Origin: Bordetella petrii
GTDB taxonomy: Bacteria; Pseudomonadota; Gammaproteobacteria; Burkholderiales; Burkholderiaceae_B
Assembly (NCBI RefSeq): GCF_017356245.1
Contig: NZ_JAFMZZ010000001.1
Location: forward strand, 3,112,745-3,176,744
Length of the DNA: 64,000 nt
Reading direction: 5' to 3'
The notes below the pieces were generated by a model. It made no database searches. It was not told where the DNA came from and saw only the letters and a list, made by a program, of their open reading frames with translations. The translations under genes were made by a program, and so were the position numbers. Positions 60,821-64,000 of this stretch are shown here, piece after piece. Numbering within the stretch: the stretch's first letter is position 1; every line of letters begins with the position of its first letter.

Positions 60821-61810
60821 TTATTGCAGCGTAATGCCGGACTGCTTGGCCAGCTTGCCGTACATGTCCAGGTCCTTGTCGATCTGGCTGGCCATGGCCG
60901 CGGCGCCGGTTTTCTCGATTTCGTAGTAACGGTCGCGGAAGGCCTTCTGCACGGCCGGATCCGCCATGGTGGCCGTCACGGCCGCCTCGAACTTGTTCTT
61001 CACCGCGGCGGGCAGCCCCTGCGGCCCGAACACGCCGAACCATACGGAAATATCCAAGGTTCCGAACGGCTTGGTCTCGGCAATGGCCGGCAGGTCGGGC
61101 ATGAACGACACCCGCTTGGCGGATGCCACGCCCAGCATGCGCAATTTGCCTGTTTCGGCATGCGGCGCCAGGTTGGGGATCGTGCTGAAAAGAATCGGCA
61201 CCTGGTTGCCCAGACCGTCATTGACGGCCGGCGCGCACCCCTTGTACGGCACGTGGACCATGTCGAGCTTGGCCGCCTGCTTGATGAATTCGCCGGTAAA
61301 GTGCTGCGGCGTGCCGTTGCCGCAGGAAGAATAGCTGAGCTTGCCGTTGTTCTTCTGGATGTAGTCGACCAGTTCGGGCACGGTCTTGGCCGGCATCACC
61401 GCATTGACCCCCAGCGCCACGGGCGCGATCACCAGCAACGACACCGGCGCCAGTTCTTTGCGCACGTCGGGCGTGCCGTGCATGTCCAGGCTGGCGTTGA
61501 TGGTAAGCGTGCTGTTAGTCAGCAGAAAGGTGTACCCGTCGGCCGGCGCGCGGGCCACCTGGCCCGCTCCGATATTGCCCGAGGCGCCGGGCTTGTTGTC
61601 CACGATGACAGACTGCCCGCCCAGTTGCGCGGGCAGCTTGGTGGCCAGCAGCCTGGCGATCACATCGGCGCCCCCGCCCGCGGCAAACGGCACGACCAGG
61701 GTAATGGGGCGGTCGGGGTAGGTATCGGCGGCGTGGGCGGCGGCCGCCCCCAGCGCAAGGCTCAGCAACAGGGCGTGCGTCGTCCGCCGCAACAGCGAGG
61801 CAGTGGGCAT
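60821..61810 (-). CDS. Bug/TctC-family periplasmic solute-binding protein
   Basis: A 329-residue secreted protein. The signal peptide (about 1-27) ends AHAAD; the mature part opens YPDRPITLVVPFAAGGGADVIAR, then IVDNKPGASGNIGAGQVA and YSSCGNGTPQHFTGEF. It is followed by the class II aldolase gene, suggesting uptake of a hydroxy or sugar acid. Two overlapping palindromes upstream (61898-61931) may regulate it. Confidence 0.92.
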   Translation of the reverse strand: MPTASLLRRTTHALLLSLALGAAAAHAADTYPDRPITLVVPFAAGGGADVIARLLATKLPAQLGGQSVIVDNKPGASGNIGAGQVARAPADGYTFLLTNSTLTINASLDMHGTPDVRKELAPVSLLVIAPVALGVNAVMPAKTVPELVDYIQKNNGKLSYSSCGNGTPQHFTGEFIKQAAKLDMVHVPYKGCAPAVNDGLGNQVPILFSTIPNLAPHAETGKLRMLGVASAKRVSFMPDLPAIAETKPFGTLDISVWFGVFGPQGLPAAVKNKFEAAVTATMADPAVQKAFRDRYYEIEKTGAAAMASQIDKDLDMYGKLAKQSGITLQ

Positions 61811-61897
61811 GGCAATTGTCTCCGGTACGAATCGTTATTTGAATGCAGGCCATTATCTGGGCGCTGCCATACCGGTTCAAATGAAATAATCTTATTA

Positions 61898-61931
61898 ACC
61901 ATATGGTCTGGCATATGGGACGCCAGACCAT
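61898..61931. promoter_or_regulatory. Overlapping palindromes between flavin reductase and Bug genes
   Basis: ACCATATGGT (61898-61907) is a perfect 10-bp palindrome. Overlapping it, ATGGTCTGGC (61903-61912) and GCCAGACCAT (61922-61931) form a perfect 10-bp inverted repeat with a 9-base spacer. The TGGT/ACCA half-sites are of the kind bound by GntR/FCD regulators. They lie about 88-121 bases upstream of the Bug start and 18 bases after the flavin reductase stop, so a hairpin role in termination is also possible, though no T-run follows. Confidence 0.4.
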
Positions 61932-61948
61932 CCTTTGGGCAACGGCGC

Positions 61949-62578
61949 TCAGCCCTGCCCTGGCCGGAACAGCTCGAAGCGCTTTCCCTCGCTCATGTAG
62001 TCCGCCCGGTAGCCGGCCCGCAGCGCCGGATTCGCAAGAAACGTATCGAACAGGCCATCGCGCAGGTACTTGCGGCGGATGTGCACCCCCACCACCTGCC
62101 CGAACACGACCCAATGGCCGGCGCTGTCTCCGTTCATGTCTTTCAGGGCCAGGATATCGACCAGCTTGCATTCCAGCACGGCGGGTGAAGCCGCCACATG
62201 CGGAGCCTTGATGGCGCGCCCCGCTGCCGGCTCGATCCCCGCCAACTGGAACTCGCTGACTTCGGCGTCCACCGCCTCGGAAGTGGCGTTCATGGTCTCG
62301 ACCAGCTCGCGGCTGACGAAATTCCAGGCGAACTCGCGCGTCGCCTCGATATTGCGCACGCTGTCTTTGTATCCCGCGCTGGAAAAAGAGATGATGTCCG
62401 GCCGCGAACTGACGGCCGAGCAGAAACTGTAGGGCGCCAGATTCGGCTGCCCCGCGGCGTTCAGGCTGGAAATCCAGCCGATGATGCGCGGCGCCACAAT
62501 GGCCTTGAAAGGATCGTGGGCCAGGCCATGCCCGGCTTCCGGACGATAAAAGTGAATGTCGTCTTGCGTGTCGTCCAT
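61949..62578 (-). CDS. Flavin reductase-like (FMN-binding split-barrel) protein
   Basis: A 209-residue protein. RIIGWISSLNAAGQPNLAPY, FCSAVSSRPDIISFS, and RNIEATREFAWNFVS are the flavin reductase-like barrel blocks. The start at 62578 is preferred (GGAAAA just upstream); an in-frame ATG at 62629 would add 17 unconserved residues. It differs from the homologue at 29862. It likely reduces or binds FMN; no oxygenase partner is evident. It is co-directional with the dehydrogenase upstream. Confidence 0.85.
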   Translation of the reverse strand: MDDTQDDIHFYRPEAGHGLAHDPFKAIVAPRIIGWISSLNAAGQPNLAPYSFCSAVSSRPDIISFSSAGYKDSVRNIEATREFAWNFVSRELVETMNATSEAVDAEVSEFQLAGIEPAAGRAIKAPHVAASPAVLECKLVDILALKDMNGDSAGHWVVFGQVVGVHIRRKYLRDGLFDTFLANPALRAGYRADYMSEGKRFELFRPGQG

Positions 62579-62655
62579 GGTTTTCCAGTCTTTGAAATTC
62601 CGCGGGAAGAATGCCGCCGGATCCGGCATGTTTCAGGGTCCGGCCCCGGCAGCGG

Positions 62656-63588
62656 CTATAGCGGGGTCAGCAGCGGCTGGCCGGCAAAGTGGCGCCTGGC
62701 ATTTTCGATGAAATTAGTGAACATGGCCCGCATGGATTCGGGCGAGCGCCCGGCGACATGCGGCGTCAGAACCAGGCGGGGCGCGCCGTCCAGGGCGCGC
62801 GAAAGCGCGGGCTCGCCCTCGTAGACATCGAGCGCGGCGCCGGCAATCCCGTCCTGGTGCAGCGCGGCAACCAGCGCATCGGTATCGACGACGCTGCCCC
62901 GGGCAACATTGACGACATAGCCGCGCGGCCCCAGGGCCGACAGTACGTCTGCATTGATCAGCCGCGCCGTGCCCGGCCCGCCGGGCGTCGCCACCACAAG
63001 ATAATCCGCCCAGGCCGCGAGCTGCAGCAGATCGTCGAAATAGCGCAGCGCCGAATCCGGGCGCGGCCTGCGGTTATGGTAGGCCACTTCCATGTCAAAG
63101 CCCGCCGCGCGCCGCGCTACCGCGGCGCCTATCGAGCCCAGCCCGACGATGCCCAGGCGCTTGCCGGATACGTTCGGCTGCATCGGAATGCCGTCGCGCC
63201 AGGCCCCCCGGCGCACGTTCGCGTCAAGAAACGGAATGGCCCGGACCACCCCCAGCAACAAGGCAAAGGCATGATCGGCCACGCAGGCCGAGTTGGTGCC
63301 GGCGCCATTTGCCAGCGCTATGCCGCGCCGGCGCGCGTACTCGATCGGGATATTCTCGTAGCCGACGCCCAGCGCCGCCAGCAGGCCCACATTCGGCATT
63401 CGTTCAAGATCCGGCACGGCGATGCCCGTGGTGCCATTTGTCAGCACGGCTTCAAACCGGCTTGCATGGGCAGCGATGGCGGATTCCCGGCTGGCCGCAT
63501 CGGGGGCTTGCACCACGTCGAAATCGCCGCGCAGCAGCGACAGGTCATCGCCCGAAAGCGGAATCAGGACCAGCAGGGATCGGCTCAT
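62656..63588 (-). CDS. D-isomer-specific 2-hydroxyacid dehydrogenase
   Basis: A 310-residue NAD(P)-dependent enzyme. The GLGSIGAAVARRAAGF turn binds the cofactor; the catalytic Arg is in NVARGSVVDT, the Glu in YEGEP and the His in LTPHVAG, so all three active residues are kept. It is close to glyoxylate/hydroxypyruvate reductases in length and motifs. It could work with the class II aldolase and Bug genes downstream on hydroxy or keto acids. Divergent from the LysE-type exporter, 72 bases apart. Confidence 0.9.
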   Translation of the reverse strand: MSRSLLVLIPLSGDDLSLLRGDFDVVQAPDAASRESAIAAHASRFEAVLTNGTTGIAVPDLERMPNVGLLAALGVGYENIPIEYARRRGIALANGAGTNSACVADHAFALLLGVVRAIPFLDANVRRGAWRDGIPMQPNVSGKRLGIVGLGSIGAAVARRAAGFDMEVAYHNRRPRPDSALRYFDDLLQLAAWADYLVVATPGGPGTARLINADVLSALGPRGYVVNVARGSVVDTDALVAALHQDGIAGAALDVYEGEPALSRALDGAPRLVLTPHVAGRSPESMRAMFTNFIENARRHFAGQPLLTPL

Positions 63589-63660
63589 GAAACGGATCTG
63601 AGAAATGGGTCGAAGGAAAGATACAATTTACCTCTTCTTTCTCCGGCCTCGGATCGGATC

Positions 63661-64000
63661 ATGCCTAGCCTGCAAATGCTGCTGCTGTTCCTGGCCGCCG
63701 ACATGGCGCTCAAACTGACGCCCGGGCCGGACATGGCGCTGACGCTGACGCGCGGCATGACCCAGGGATTCCGCACCGCCTGGTTCAGCGTGCTTGGCAC
63801 TTCATCGGCGGGCTTCATTCAGATTCCGCTGGTGGTGCTGGGCCTGGCCGCTCTTTTCCAGCATTCGCCCGCGCTGTTCGCGGCGGTAAAGATCCTTGGC
63901 GCGCTGTACCTGGCCTACCTGGGTGTGCGCGCCCTGCGCCGCTGCACCCGTTCGCACAGCCTGGCGGGCGGCGCCCGGGCCGCATCGCTGCGCGACGCCT
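63661..64000 (+). CDS. LysE/RhtB-family exporter, N-terminal part
   Basis: The first 113 codons of a membrane exporter; the gene continues past the window. The first helix carries LTPGPDMALTLTRGMTQG, the LysE/RhtB signature, and hydrophobic segments follow at about 38-62 and 68-90. Such proteins export amino acids such as homoserine, threonine or leucine. The ATG at 63661 is the first in the frame; no strong ribosome-binding sequence is seen. Confidence 0.88.
   Translation, partial: MPSLQMLLLFLAADMALKLTPGPDMALTLTRGMTQGFRTAWFSVLGTSSAGFIQIPLVVLGLAALFQHSPALFAAVKILGALYLAYLGVRALRRCTRSHSLAGGARAASLRDA

Overview
The window comes from a GC-rich betaproteobacterium of the Burkholderiales, most like the Alcaligenaceae (Bordetella/Achromobacter type). 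This is inferred from the dense packing of catabolic operons, the very high GC at third codon positions, and above all seven separate Bug/TctC-type periplasmic binding proteins, a family expanded in that group. No rRNA, tRNA, prophage, transposase or CRISPR array is visible. The sequence reads as chromosomal accessory metabolism: many small uptake-plus-degradation operons, each with its own regulator.

Layout. 1-152: 3' end of a LacI-type regulator. 153-630: a non-coding, repeat-rich stretch (33-bp-arm inverted repeat, several palindromic GTGTCTGAC elements, a duplicated TGAGCAGCTCA palindrome). 631-10996: one long operon with a GntR regulator, two complete NitT/TauT-type ABC importers, an MDR oxidoreductase, a hotdog thioesterase, an acyl-CoA ligase and a BAAT-family acyl-CoA hydrolase/transferase. 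11043-12059: orphan sulfate-binding protein. 12257-19854: housekeeping and mixed genes (YaiI-like protein, selD-mnmH, SRPBCC protein, an Asp-nucleophile hydrolase, ECF sigma factor, ClpP paralogue, CGNR zinc-finger regulator, serine hydrolase). 19979-27664: acyl-CoA operon (two class III CoA-transferases, enoyl-CoA hydratase, fused double acyl-CoA dehydrogenase, Bug protein) followed by a LysR gene.

27677-32555 (minus strand): Bug, Bug, flavin reductase, GST, carboxymuconolactone-decarboxylase-like protein, PDC-hydrolase-like amidohydrolase. 32788-39951: a HutC regulator, a urocanase and an exported ammonia-lyase-fold protein that lacks the MIO-forming Ala-Ser-Gly, then a Bug protein, an ornithine-cyclodeaminase-family protein and a PhnD-like protein without signal peptide. 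This is the most interesting locus. An MIO-less lyase beside a urocanase is the pattern expected for breakdown of a trimethylammonium histidine betaine (ergothioneine or hercynine) rather than histidine. 39955-49855: GAF/PucR-type regulator divergent from an operon of SDR, five-part branched-chain-type ABC importer, beta-keto acid cleavage enzyme and second SDR, with a perfect palindrome between the divergent genes. 49888-56552: aspartoacylase-like protein carrying a repeat palindrome inside its reading frame, Bug, LysR, Bug, argininosuccinate-lyase-superfamily enzyme and divergent LysR. 56547-64000: APC permease, AraC regulator, metallophosphoesterase, class II aldolase, Bug, flavin reductase, D-2-hydroxyacid dehydrogenase and the 5' part of a LysE-type exporter.

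Gene functions are read from motifs and family resemblance only; substrates of almost all transporters and catabolic enzymes are unknown. Operator and terminator calls rest on symmetry and position.
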